A stretch of 64,000 bases of DNA, taken from assembly GCA_030152865.1 (NCBI GenBank), contig JASLIW010000087.1, forward strand, positions 17,207-81,206, read 5' to 3'. This DNA comes from Bacteroides sp. (GTDB lineage Bacteria; Bacteroidota; Bacteroidia; Bacteroidales; Bacteroidaceae). The first letter of the stretch is position 1; each line of letters starts with the position of its first letter. Below are positions 47,230 to 56,429 of this stretch, one piece after another. A model generated the notes under the pieces. The model did no database searches. It was not told the origin of the DNA and worked only from the letters and a program-made list of their open reading frames with translations. A program made the position numbers and the translations under genes.

Positions 47230-49782
47230 ATGAAAACTTATTCTTATGAAGAGGCTTTTGAAGCATCACTAAAGTACTTTAAAGGTGATGAACTTGCAGC
47301 CAGAGTATGGGTAAATAAGTACGCCTTAAAAGACTCATTTGGTAACATATATGAGCAGTCTCCCACAGACATGCACTGGCGTATTGCCAATGAGCTAGCC
47401 CGTATTGAAAAGAAGTACCCCAACCCTCTTTCTGCAGAAGAGCTTTTTTCATATTTAGACCAATTTAAATACATAGTTCCTCAGGGTAGTCCAATGACAG
47501 GAATAGGTAATAACTACCAAGTAGCATCCCTATCCAACTGCTTTGTGATTGGTGCTGATGGTCCTGCTGACTCTTATGGCGGAATTATCAAAATGGATGA
47601 GGAACAAGTGCAACTCATGAAACGTAGAGGGGGTGTAGGACATGATCTTTCACACATACGTCCCAAAGGTTCACCTGTCAAGAACTCAGCACTGACATCG
47701 ACGGGTATCGTACCTTTTATGGAGAGGTATTCAAACTCTACACGTGAGGTAGCTCAAGACGGCAGACGTGGGGCTCTAATGCTTACTGTATCTATTAAGC
47801 ATCCCGACTCTGAAGCCTTTATTGATGCTAAGATGACCGAAGGCAAAATTACTGGTGCCAATGTATCGGTGAAGATAGACGACGATTTCATGAATGCTGT
47901 GGTTAAGAACGAAGTCTATCAGCAACAATACCCTATTTATTCCGATAAGCCTACTACTCTAAAAGAGATTAATGCGGTCAATCTTTGGAATAAAATTGTG
48001 CATAACGCATGGAAGTCTGCCGAACCAGGAGTTCTTTTTTGGGATACTATCATCAACGAGTCAGTACCCGATTGTTATGCAGACCTAGGTTACCGTACAG
48101 TTTCTACTAACCCCTGTGGCGAGATTCCTCTATGTCCTTACGATTCTTGTCGCTTACTCGCTATCAACCTTTACTCTTACGTAAAGCATCCTTTTACCGA
48201 CAAAGCTGAGTTTGATTTTGAACTCTTTAAAAAACACGTTGCTGTAGCACAAAGGGTGATGGATGATATCATTGACTTGGAGCTAGAAAAGATTGAGGCA
48301 ATTATCGAAAAGATAGAGAAGGATCCTGAAACAGATGATGTTAAACGTACCGAGCTAGAGTTGTGGAGAAAGATTTACCACAAAACAGGCCAAGGTAGAC
48401 GTACAGGTGTGGGAATTACAGCTGAGGGCGATATGCTAGCTGCTTTAAACTTACGCTATGGTACAGAAGAGGCCACAGACTTCTCTGAAAAAGTACATCA
48501 AACTATAGCTCTTGCAGCATATAATGCATCAGCAGATATGGCTGCCGAGAGAGGTGCTTTTGCTATCTACGATACAGCGCGTGAAAAAAACAATCCATTC
48601 ATCCAACGTCTAAGCAAAGCTGATCCTAAGCTTTACGAGAAGATGAAAAAACACGGGCGTCGTAACATTGCATGTCTTACTATTGCTCCAACTGGAACAA
48701 CTAGCTTAATGACACAAACAACTTCAGGTATTGAGCCTGTATTCTTACCCGTTTACAAGCGTCGTAGAAAAGTAAATCCTAATGATACCAATGTGCGTAT
48801 TGACTTTGTCGATGAAACTGGAGATGCTTTCGAAGAGTATATTGTGTTTCATCATAAGTTTGTTACTTGGATGGAAGCAAAAGGATATGACCCTGCAAAA
48901 CATTATACCCAAGAAGAAATTGATAAATTAGTTGAGGAATCACCTTACTACAAAGCAACATCTAATGATGTAGACTGGTTGATGAAAGTGAAGATGCAAG
49001 GTCGTATTCAAAAGTGGGTAGATCACTCTATCAGCGTAACTATCAACCTGCCTAACGATGTAAGTGAAGATTTAGTAAACAAACTTTATGTGGAAGCATG
49101 GAAGGCTGGCTGCAAAGGATGTACAGTATATAGAGATGGTTCACGTTCAGGGGTTCTAATTTCTACCGATGACAAAAAGAAGAAAGAATCCAAACAGCTG
49201 AGTGATGACCTAGCATCTATGGGTACTAATCCCCCTGTTGTAAAGCGTCCAAAAGTACTAGAAGCTGATGTAGTGCGCTTTCAGAATAACAAAGAAAAGT
49301 GGGTGGCTTTTGTAGGACTTTACGAAGGCAGACCTTACGAAATATTCACAGGTCTACAAGATGATGATGAGGGCATCTCACTTCCTAAAAGTGTAGTCTC
49401 TGGAAAAATCATTAAGAATGTAGATGCAGAGGGTAACAATCGTTACGATTTCCAATTCCAAAACAAACGTGGCTATAAAACCACCGTCGAGGGACTTTCT
49501 GAAAAGTTCAACAAAGAGTATTGGAACTACGCTAAGCTTATTTCAGGTGTACTCAGATGGGGAATGCCTATTGATCAAGTAGTCAAACTGGTAAGCTCTA
49601 TGCAGCTTGATAGTGAGAGTATCAACAACTGGAAAAACGGAGTAGAAAGAGCTCTTAAGCGCTATGTAAAAAATGGTACTAAAGCTGCTGGAACAAAATG
49701 TCCTAACTGTAAAAATGAAACACTCATTTACCAAGAAGGTTGTTTGATTTGTACTACCTGTGGCTCATCTCGATGTGGATAA
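47230..49782 (+). CDS. nrdJ: Adenosylcobalamin-dependent (class II) ribonucleotide reductase
   Basis: 850 residues. The 10-stranded barrel has SLSNCFVIG, MKRRGGVGHDLSHIRPKGS, the radical/active-site TNPCGEIPLCPYDSCRL, and APTGTTSLMTQTTSGIEPVF. The C-terminus carries a zinc ribbon-like CPNCKNETLIYQEGCLICTTCG ending SSRCG, the swinging redox cysteines of the longer class II enzymes. No small NrdB subunit is encoded nearby, as expected for a B12 enzyme. It makes deoxyribonucleotides independently of oxygen, but makes the cell depend on cobalamin. I saw no cobalamin riboswitch or NrdR box pair upstream. Confidence 0.95.
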   Translation: MKTYSYEEAFEASLKYFKGDELAARVWVNKYALKDSFGNIYEQSPTDMHWRIANELARIEKKYPNPLSAEELFSYLDQFKYIVPQGSPMTGIGNNYQVASLSNCFVIGADGPADSYGGIIKMDEEQVQLMKRRGGVGHDLSHIRPKGSPVKNSALTSTGIVPFMERYSNSTREVAQDGRRGALMLTVSIKHPDSEAFIDAKMTEGKITGANVSVKIDDDFMNAVVKNEVYQQQYPIYSDKPTTLKEINAVNLWNKIVHNAWKSAEPGVLFWDTIINESVPDCYADLGYRTVSTNPCGEIPLCPYDSCRLLAINLYSYVKHPFTDKAEFDFELFKKHVAVAQRVMDDIIDLELEKIEAIIEKIEKDPETDDVKRTELELWRKIYHKTGQGRRTGVGITAEGDMLAALNLRYGTEEATDFSEKVHQTIALAAYNASADMAAERGAFAIYDTAREKNNPFIQRLSKADPKLYEKMKKHGRRNIACLTIAPTGTTSLMTQTTSGIEPVFLPVYKRRRKVNPNDTNVRIDFVDETGDAFEEYIVFHHKFVTWMEAKGYDPAKHYTQEEIDKLVEESPYYKATSNDVDWLMKVKMQGRIQKWVDHSISVTINLPNDVSEDLVNKLYVEAWKAGCKGCTVYRDGSRSGVLISTDDKKKKESKQLSDDLASMGTNPPVVKRPKVLEADVVRFQNNKEKWVAFVGLYEGRPYEIFTGLQDDDEGISLPKSVVSGKIIKNVDAEGNNRYDFQFQNKRGYKTTVEGLSEKFNKEYWNYAKLISGVLRWGMPIDQVVKLVSSMQLDSESINNWKNGVERALKRYVKNGTKAAGTKCPNCKNETLIYQEGCLICTTCGSSRCG

Positions 49783-49808
49783 AATAAACTATACTATAAG
49801 TACAGTGC

Positions 49809-49845
49809 AAAAGGAGGAAACTTTAATCAAGTTTCCTCCTTTTAT
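49809..49845 (+). terminator. Terminator of nrdJ
   Basis: 15-bp perfect stem AAAAGGAGGAAACTT (49809-49823) / AAGTTTCCTCCTTTT (49829-49843), loop TAATC. Confidence 0.9.
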
Positions 49846-49925
49846 ATTGTAGAATATAACTGTTTATACTCATATATTATCTAATATTGTAGTGAGTACT
49901 AGATTACACTAAGGATAGCTTAACT

Positions 49926-52595
49926 ATGAACCTTCACTTTACAATAGAGTATAAAACCAACTGGGGCGAAGAAGTATTTCTAATTGGTAATTTTGCCGAA
50001 TATGCTTACCTGCCTGAGGCCATCCCTTTGACTACAAAAGATGGTCAACAATGGGAGGTAGAACTCATACTTCCATATCGTAAACAATATACCCTTACAT
50101 ACTACTACATCATTAGTAAGAATAATAAGATTATCCGAAGAGAGTGGGACAAGCTTCCTCACCAACTTCTGCTCAAGAACCCCACAACAACTAAGTACAG
50201 AATAAAAGATATATGGATGGATAAACCAAATTTTGCCCATCTGTACAGCTCTGCTTTTGTAGAGGTGTGGATGAAAAGGAATCCTCCTTTCGTTCCACTA
50301 CAAGACATATATTCCAACTATGCTATCCAAGTACATGCTCCGCAAATTGAAGCCAATGAGGTTCTTGCCATCTGTGGCAACCACGAAGTACTCGGTAATT
50401 GGGATCCTCATAAGTCTCTACTAATGTGTGACAAAGCTTTTCCTTGCTGGCAGCAGAATATTCCCATTAGTTCGATAGATGATACGCTGGAGTATAAGTT
50501 TGTACGCTTAAATAAAAACGATCATACAAGTATCGAATGGGAAGAAGGTCCAAATCGTGTCTGTAATCATTCAGATATTAGCAAAGACAGCCGATTTATC
50601 AAACAGGTACATACTCCAATATTTTCAAAAAAACGCTGGCGAGCTGCTGGATTTGCAACACCGGTATTTTCCTTAAGAAGCAAAAACAGCTGGGGTATTG
50701 GTGAGTTTTCTGATCTGAAGCTAGCCGTAGATTGGGCGGCTCAAACCCAACAAAAAATTATTCAAATATTACCTGTCAATGATACGACTCAGACTTTATC
50801 TTGGTCTGACTCTTATCCCTATCGGTGTATCTCAGTCTTTGCGCTAAACCCTGTATATGCTAATCTGGAACAACTAGGTATTTTAGAAACCAAGTATAAA
50901 GAAGAGTACCTCAGCTTGCAGAGTCAGTTGAACGAGTATAAAGATGTAGACTTCCCTACAGTTCAGAAAAAGAAACTTTTCTATTTGAAAGAACTATATC
51001 AGAAGTTTGGCAAAGTTACGCTAGTAAATACGTCTTATAAGGAGTTCGTACAGAATCAGAATGAGTGGTTACTACCCTACAGTGCCTATTGTTATCTTAG
51101 AACTAGGTATCAAACTGCCAACACATCAGCATGGGGTAAATATAAGACCTACTCTAAGGAGCTCAGCAAAGAACTTATTGCTAAGCATAAAGAGGAGATA
51201 CAGTTTTATATGTATATACAGTTCCACTTGTTCCGACAACTAAAGGATGCCAGTGATTATGCCAGACAGAAAGGAATCGTACTTAAAGGTGACTTGCCTA
51301 TCGGGATAGGACTAGATAGTGTAGATGCTTGGATGTATCCCCAGCTATTTCATTTAAACAGCCAAGCAGGTGCTCCACCTGATGCTTTTTCGACGCTAGG
51401 ACAAAATTGGGCATTCCCTACTTATAACTGGCAGGAGATGGCTAAAGACAGCTACAGGTGGTGGAGAAAAAGACTTGAATATTTGGCTCTATTTTTTGAT
51501 GCATACAGAATCGATCATATCCTAGGTTTTTTTAGAATCTGGAGTATACCTAGAATATACACGCGAGGCATTATGGGCCAATTTGATCCTGCTTTACCAT
51601 TCTCATATCGTGAAATAGAGGAGTTTGGCTTTGTCTTTAAGAAGGCATTGTTCACTCAGCCGTATATTGATATGTCCATGCTTAAAGAACATTTTGGGGA
51701 TGCTTCAGGACAAATCATCGAAGAGTTCTTTGATAATGTAAGCGATAAAACATTCAAATTCCAAACAGAATACAATACACAACATAAGCTAGCTAGCTTC
51801 TTTGCTTCATCGAATAAATTGAATCATAAAGAGAAAGATTTCTTACTTGGTCTTTTCGAAAACGTTCTGTTTGTAGAAGATTGTAATCATCCTAATCACT
51901 TTCATCCAAGAATAAACGGGCAATCCACCTCCCAATATCTAAATCTATCTAAACAACAGCAGCAGGCTTACGACCGACTCTACAATCATTTCTTTTATGA
52001 AAGACACAATGAGTTTTGGAAAGAAGAAGCGTACAAAAAACTTCCTAGCCTACTTTCAGCAACTAATATGCTAGTATGTGGAGAAGACCTGGGTATGATA
52101 CCTAAGTCTGTGCCTGAAGTCATGCAGGAGTTGTCAATTCTTAGCTTGGAGGTTGCTCGGATGCCTAAGGAGGAAAGAAAACACATGGGTACTCCTTCAG
52201 CCTATCCCTATCTTTCTGTATCGTCTTTTTCCACGCACGATATGCCTACATTAAGGGCTTGGTGGAAGAAAACAACTCAAGATAAGGCAGTAATACAAGA
52301 GTATTTAGACAACAAAAAACTGGATGAACAATCATTGCCAGAAGTATATCAAACTATTATCGCTCAAGAATTAAATGGAAACTCTATATTAGCTATCCAA
52401 GCAATACAGGACTGGATGGCTTTAAATGAACAACTAAGCCAGCGAATAGATTCAGAAGAGGAACAAATAAATACACCTTCCAACCCCAACAATAAGTGGA
52501 AGTACCGCATCCCTTGCTATCTGGAAGAAATACTTACAAATGACGAATTCAATAATATAATTCGTATATTAGTTCATTATAGTCACAGACAATAA
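49926..52595 (+). CDS. malQ: 4-alpha-glucanotransferase (GH77) with starch-binding N-terminus
   Basis: 889 residues. Two N-terminal CBM20-like starch-binding modules (about 1-110 and 120-240; both contain the W.. HxxLGNWDP/WGEEVFLIGNF type motif). The GH77 catalytic domain follows: RAAGFATPVFSLRSKNSWGIGEF, nucleophile Asp530 in DAYRIDHILGFFRIW, acid/base Glu720 in CGEDLGMIPKS, and the third Asp in SFSTHDMPTLRAWW. It disproportionates malto-oligosaccharides for glycogen metabolism. The folB gene begins 4 bp after its stop. Confidence 0.94.
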   Translation: MNLHFTIEYKTNWGEEVFLIGNFAEYAYLPEAIPLTTKDGQQWEVELILPYRKQYTLTYYYIISKNNKIIRREWDKLPHQLLLKNPTTTKYRIKDIWMDKPNFAHLYSSAFVEVWMKRNPPFVPLQDIYSNYAIQVHAPQIEANEVLAICGNHEVLGNWDPHKSLLMCDKAFPCWQQNIPISSIDDTLEYKFVRLNKNDHTSIEWEEGPNRVCNHSDISKDSRFIKQVHTPIFSKKRWRAAGFATPVFSLRSKNSWGIGEFSDLKLAVDWAAQTQQKIIQILPVNDTTQTLSWSDSYPYRCISVFALNPVYANLEQLGILETKYKEEYLSLQSQLNEYKDVDFPTVQKKKLFYLKELYQKFGKVTLVNTSYKEFVQNQNEWLLPYSAYCYLRTRYQTANTSAWGKYKTYSKELSKELIAKHKEEIQFYMYIQFHLFRQLKDASDYARQKGIVLKGDLPIGIGLDSVDAWMYPQLFHLNSQAGAPPDAFSTLGQNWAFPTYNWQEMAKDSYRWWRKRLEYLALFFDAYRIDHILGFFRIWSIPRIYTRGIMGQFDPALPFSYREIEEFGFVFKKALFTQPYIDMSMLKEHFGDASGQIIEEFFDNVSDKTFKFQTEYNTQHKLASFFASSNKLNHKEKDFLLGLFENVLFVEDCNHPNHFHPRINGQSTSQYLNLSKQQQQAYDRLYNHFFYERHNEFWKEEAYKKLPSLLSATNMLVCGEDLGMIPKSVPEVMQELSILSLEVARMPKEERKHMGTPSAYPYLSVSSFSTHDMPTLRAWWKKTTQDKAVIQEYLDNKKLDEQSLPEVYQTIIAQELNGNSILAIQAIQDWMALNEQLSQRIDSEEEQINTPSNPNNKWKYRIPCYLEEILTNDEFNNIIRILVHYSHRQ

Positions 52596-52599
52596 GTTT

Positions 52600-52971
52600 A
52601 TGAAGATAAAAGACTCATACATCCTATTAAAAGATTTGCGTTTCCATGCTTTCCATGGTGTGGCAAGTCAAGAAACTAGAGTAGGCAATACATTCATTAT
52701 TAATTTAAAAATGAAAGTTAACTTTGTAGAAGCAGCTCAAACTGATGACGTTGCTCTAACGGTAAGTTATGCCGATGTATACTCTATTCTGGCACAAGAA
52801 ATGAGAACACCATCTAAACTACTAGAACATGTAGTCTATAGACTTGCAAAGGCTCTATTTAGACACTTTGATCAAATTGAGGCTCTTGAAATATCTTTGG
52901 AGAAAAACAACCCACCTATGGGTGCTGATATAAACTCAGCTGGCGTTAGTCTAACATGCACAAGAAACTAG
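52600..52971 (+). CDS. folB: Dihydroneopterin aldolase
   Basis: 123 residues: LKDLRFHAFHGVASQETRVGNTFIINLKMKVN (substrate Glu region), VSYADVYSIL and the late KNNPPMGADINSAGVSL with the catalytic Lys. It converts dihydroneopterin to 6-hydroxymethyl-dihydropterin in folate synthesis, matching the pabBC pair elsewhere in the window. Probably co-transcribed with malQ. Confidence 0.93.
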   Translation: MKIKDSYILLKDLRFHAFHGVASQETRVGNTFIINLKMKVNFVEAAQTDDVALTVSYADVYSILAQEMRTPSKLLEHVVYRLAKALFRHFDQIEALEISLEKNNPPMGADINSAGVSLTCTRN

Positions 52972-53094
52972 ACTCATTCCTTGACAATAGACTGTAAAGC
53001 TTAATCTCTATTTTGATTCCTTCATATGATCAAGTTATATTACATCCTCGGAATAATAAAACCTAGAGTATTATGATAATCCCAAGTAAAGCAT

Positions 53095-53102
53095 TATCTT
53101 TG
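53095..53102 (+). promoter_or_regulatory. -7 promoter element of tRNA-fMet copy 2
   Basis: TATCTTTG, 12 bases before the tRNA 5' end. The promoter sequence differs from that of copy 1, so the two genes have separate upstream regions. Confidence 0.55.
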
Positions 53103-53114
53103 TGCATACAAAAT

Positions 53115-53186
<72 letters not shown>

Positions 53187-53189
53187 CAC

Positions 53190-53232
53190 TTAGGGAGTTA
53201 ACAAGCTAAAAAACAGCGAGTTAACTCCCTAA
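53190..53232 (+). repeat. 13-bp inverted repeat directly after tRNA-fMet copy 2
   Basis: TTAGGGAGTTAAC (53190-53202) / GTTAACTCCCTAA (53220-53232), 17-nt loop, no T-run. It could end the tRNA transcript or be an integrase/excisionase arm site at the prophage end. Confidence 0.6.
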
Positions 53233-53243
53233 TTAGTTATAAG

Positions 53244-53316
53244 GCGGGACAATCCCGCGACAAACTATATTTGTTTGAATTTATGAACGTATGCATTCTT
53301 CAAATTTGAAAGAATG
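53244..53316 (+). promoter_or_regulatory. Integrase promoter/leader with two hairpins
   Basis: GCGGGA-CAA-TCCCGC hairpin at 53244-53258, a TATATTTG -7 element at 53266-53273, then an imperfect palindrome CATTCTT-CAAATTTGA-AAGAATG at 53294-53316, 8 bases before the integrase ATG. The last could be an operator or a leader hairpin near the ribosome site. Confidence 0.45.
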
Positions 53317-53324
53317 TAAAAAAA

Positions 53325-54530
53325 ATGTTGTCTAAAAAAGTTGATTCTTACAACCAAGTAGAGAGTAACATCCTCGACGAAATCAAACAATTCACTTATC
53401 CTAAATTGCACGAGCCCAAAGTCAAGGGTAAAGACTGGTACATTCATTTCTACGCGTACGATCCAGCCAAAGGTAAAATGGCACGTAAGCGCATTAAAAT
53501 CAATCACATATCAGATAAAAAAACAGAGCTTCGCAAATATGCAGGAGGCTTAATATCTCGTTTATCCAAGCGCTTGGAGTCGGGTTGGAATCCGTGGGTA
53601 GACGCAGAGAGCAATCGTGCTTATCAATCTTGGGATGAGGTCTGCGATGAGTATGTTAATTTATTAGACAAACAGTTGGCCGATGGTTCTTTACGGCCAA
53701 AGACGCACCAAGATTACTTGTACCGATTGAAAGCTGTTCGAGCTTGGAATAAGAGTATTCCCTTACCTATTCGATACATTTACCAGTTTGACCGCAAGTT
53801 TGTTAGTGCATTTTTAAACTACATCTATATAGATAGAGATAGTGCTCCTCGCACACGTAATAACTACTTAACCTGGTTGGGTATATTTAGTGCATGGCTC
53901 GTCGAGCGGTTTTATGTAAAGGTTCGCCCAACTGAAGGAATTCAGACTCTGCGTACTGGTCCGAAAAGCGATCGCCGTATTATCGCAGATGCAGACTTGC
54001 TTAGGTTAAAAAGCTTCCTGGCCAAAGAGGATAAATACTTCTTGCTGGCCTGCTACATTATACACTACTGTTTAATTCGGCCGAAAGAAATGAGCCAGCT
54101 GAAGTTAAGGGATATATCCTTAAAACAACAGACGATTACTGTCTCAGGTGGCATCTCAAAAAACAGAAAAACAGAAGTTGTAACACTCCCAGCCAATGTG
54201 ATCGAGTTAATGCTCGATTTGCAGATATTCCGTTATCCCACGCACTATTACCTATTCTCTGACAGATTTCGCCCAGGAGCAGACTATGTGAATGAGCGTA
54301 AATTTAGGGAGTACTGGCTGCGAACAGTTCGCAAGAAATTACGATTCCCTGACACTTATAAGTTTTATTCTCTCAAAGACACGGGTATTACAAATATGTT
54401 ACGCAGTTATGATGTTATTACTGTTCGTGATCAAGCTAGACACAGTTCTATCGAGATGACAAACATATACACTCCTCGGGATATCCAAGAAGCCAACCAG
54501 CTTATTAAGAATTACAAAGGGGTGTTCTAA
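53325..54530 (+). CDS. int: Tyrosine recombinase, phage integrase
   Basis: 401 residues. An N-terminal Arm-type DNA-binding region (about 25-95), a SAM-like core-binding domain (about 105-200), then the catalytic domain: first Arg R252 in YCLIRPKEMSQL, box II SLKDTGITNML, ARHSSIEMTNIYT with nucleophile Tyr382. Where most family members have HxLRHT, this one reads YSLKDT, so the second Arg is replaced by Lys. It should integrate and excise the prophage at tRNA-fMet. The stop codon overlaps that of the convergent tail gene by 4 bp. Confidence 0.9.
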   Translation: MLSKKVDSYNQVESNILDEIKQFTYPKLHEPKVKGKDWYIHFYAYDPAKGKMARKRIKINHISDKKTELRKYAGGLISRLSKRLESGWNPWVDAESNRAYQSWDEVCDEYVNLLDKQLADGSLRPKTHQDYLYRLKAVRAWNKSIPLPIRYIYQFDRKFVSAFLNYIYIDRDSAPRTRNNYLTWLGIFSAWLVERFYVKVRPTEGIQTLRTGPKSDRRIIADADLLRLKSFLAKEDKYFLLACYIIHYCLIRPKEMSQLKLRDISLKQQTITVSGGISKNRKTEVVTLPANVIELMLDLQIFRYPTHYYLFSDRFRPGADYVNERKFREYWLRTVRKKLRFPDTYKFYSLKDTGITNMLRSYDVITVRDQARHSSIEMTNIYTPRDIQEANQLIKNYKGVF

Positions 54531-56428
54531 TTCTCCAGTTTCTTATGCAGAATAATTTGCTGCACAGGGTTTATTCCATCTGGCTTGATTTCAACCTCAA
54601 TAGACTTAGCCACGTACTCCTGGTTACGTATAAGGAAGAGATCTCGAACGTTGGGTATAGTCTTGGCTATAAATCTAAACTTATGCTCCACCTGCCTATC
54701 TATATTTATGGAGGTGTCGTGCAAGCTACCTATACTTAGCTTATCCGAATCACTAGCGTGTAAGCGCAGTGATTTCTCTTCTCTGCACTTATACAAGGGG
54801 TAAGGATATTCAGGTTGCCCTTTTCGATAGTCGTAATAAGTTACTGGATAGTCTGCTCTTCTTCGCATTAGATTATCTGTATATACATATCCAAAGCCGT
54901 CTTTCCCTTTTTGTACGTCAGCAAGAGCGACTTCTATTAGGTCTTTTTTGAATTCTGTATGAGCTTCGGAATTTAAAATTGTCTCTAAATCAGCTGGAGT
55001 CTCTTCGCCTTCAGATGGGGCTAAGTTAGGCACCCCATCGACGTAAGGGATATACACCTTGGCCGTCCATCGCTTACCGATGGTTATGGGCCTTTCGTTC
55101 ACTTCAACTTCTTGTGATATTAAAGGAGCAGGAACTATTTTTAAACTTGTAACATTCTCATTCTCTTTGTCCCTAGTCAAATCTCGTAATTGATTAAACT
55201 CCTTGAAGTGATCTCCTGTTGCATCTGGTCTAGTTGTGTGTCCAGTACCATGCTTTAACATGAAGTGCCTATTGCCACATATATATAGGTAAGAATATCT
55301 CTCTTCAATTGGTATAGCATTTTTTTTGCTCTCCAATTCATTCATAGTTGTAGCTACTACTTTATGCAATGAGTGAATAAGAGAATTATCCACTCTCTCT
55401 AAATCAACAACTTCTCGCAATTCGTAACTTAGATTTGCCGCAGAAATATCATTCTCTCCATTATTTTCCTCTATCGTTGTGGTGTACTCGTCAATGACCT
55501 TTAAGGAAGTAGTGCTAGCCACATCTTCATAAAAACTAGCAGCTGGCAACATTTCGAGCGTATTTCCTTTTTTTAGAAAAACGACGTTTAAGAAATTCTC
55601 CACCTCAGTAAGTAGTTCATTTAACGTCCAGTGTGGCAACACATCGTTCAAATTTCGCACAAAAACAGAAGAGTGACAGATGATAAGGTTTTCAAAAATT
55701 GGAAAGTCCTTCTCATTAAAGTGGAGGTCATAGCCAAATTTAGAGAGTACAGTTTTTAAGGCATAGATAAAGTAGGGTTGTGGCGATTTAGAAGACAGAA
55801 ACTCTTGATGTGTGCGTGTTGGAGGAAAAGCAAAGTTTGTGTAACCTCTTGTTTCTCCATCTCGCCAACCAAGGATAGCTACTAGCTTGTTCTTTAGCTG
55901 ATTGTCTGACGCACTCTTTACAGGAGTAAATATCCACTCTACAGGCTTTTGCTCGCCTTTATAGTTTTTACCCATAGCTCCGTAAGCTCCCCAAAGCATA
56001 GTCTGCTCCTCTCGATTAAATTCAGAGTACTTCGTGCCTAAGGGATATTCCACTCGCTTTGAATTATCATACTCCAGCTCGTCGATGTAGGCATCTCCCT
56101 GCTTTCCCAAGAAGTTCAGCTCTGCATTATCAGCTACAAACATTAGATTTACCTGGTCGATTTTGACCTCGCGTAAGACTACTCGACCACTAATATCTAC
56201 CACTTGGCCAACCTTTAATCTGGCTGGCCAAGAAGTCGCCCTCTTCGTTACTTCTATACGGTTTAGGTTCTTGAATATGCGCTTATTTACAAGCGAATTG
56301 AGAGATAGTTTAATGTCCCTTGTATAAGTCGCACTTTTAGTGAAGTAAGGATTTTCCTTTATCAATTTAATTTTAAATTCCTTGGGTAAAACTACTTGTT
56401 GCCCATCTACATATAGCTGTGTTATCAT
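54527..56428 (-). CDS. Large phage tail protein, family not recognised
   Basis: 633 residues, no signal peptide or membrane span. It begins MITQLYVDGQQVVLP, with a beta-rich N-terminus (KSATYTRDIKLSLNSLVNKRIFKNLNRI), and ends VQQIILHKKLEN. Position as the last gene after the tape measure (2 bp from its start to the tape measure stop) and overall beta-rich composition suit a distal tail or baseplate hub protein, often placed there in siphophages. That role comes from position only. It meets the integrase tail to tail with a 4-bp overlap. Confidence 0.65.
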   Translation of the reverse strand: MITQLYVDGQQVVLPKEFKIKLIKENPYFTKSATYTRDIKLSLNSLVNKRIFKNLNRIEVTKRATSWPARLKVGQVVDISGRVVLREVKIDQVNLMFVADNAELNFLGKQGDAYIDELEYDNSKRVEYPLGTKYSEFNREEQTMLWGAYGAMGKNYKGEQKPVEWIFTPVKSASDNQLKNKLVAILGWRDGETRGYTNFAFPPTRTHQEFLSSKSPQPYFIYALKTVLSKFGYDLHFNEKDFPIFENLIICHSSVFVRNLNDVLPHWTLNELLTEVENFLNVVFLKKGNTLEMLPAASFYEDVASTTSLKVIDEYTTTIEENNGENDISAANLSYELREVVDLERVDNSLIHSLHKVVATTMNELESKKNAIPIEERYSYLYICGNRHFMLKHGTGHTTRPDATGDHFKEFNQLRDLTRDKENENVTSLKIVPAPLISQEVEVNERPITIGKRWTAKVYIPYVDGVPNLAPSEGEETPADLETILNSEAHTEFKKDLIEVALADVQKGKDGFGYVYTDNLMRRRADYPVTYYDYRKGQPEYPYPLYKCREEKSLRLHASDSDKLSIGSLHDTSINIDRQVEHKFRFIAKTIPNVRDLFLIRNQEYVAKSIEVEIKPDGINPVQQIILHKKLEN

Positions 56429-56429
56429 T

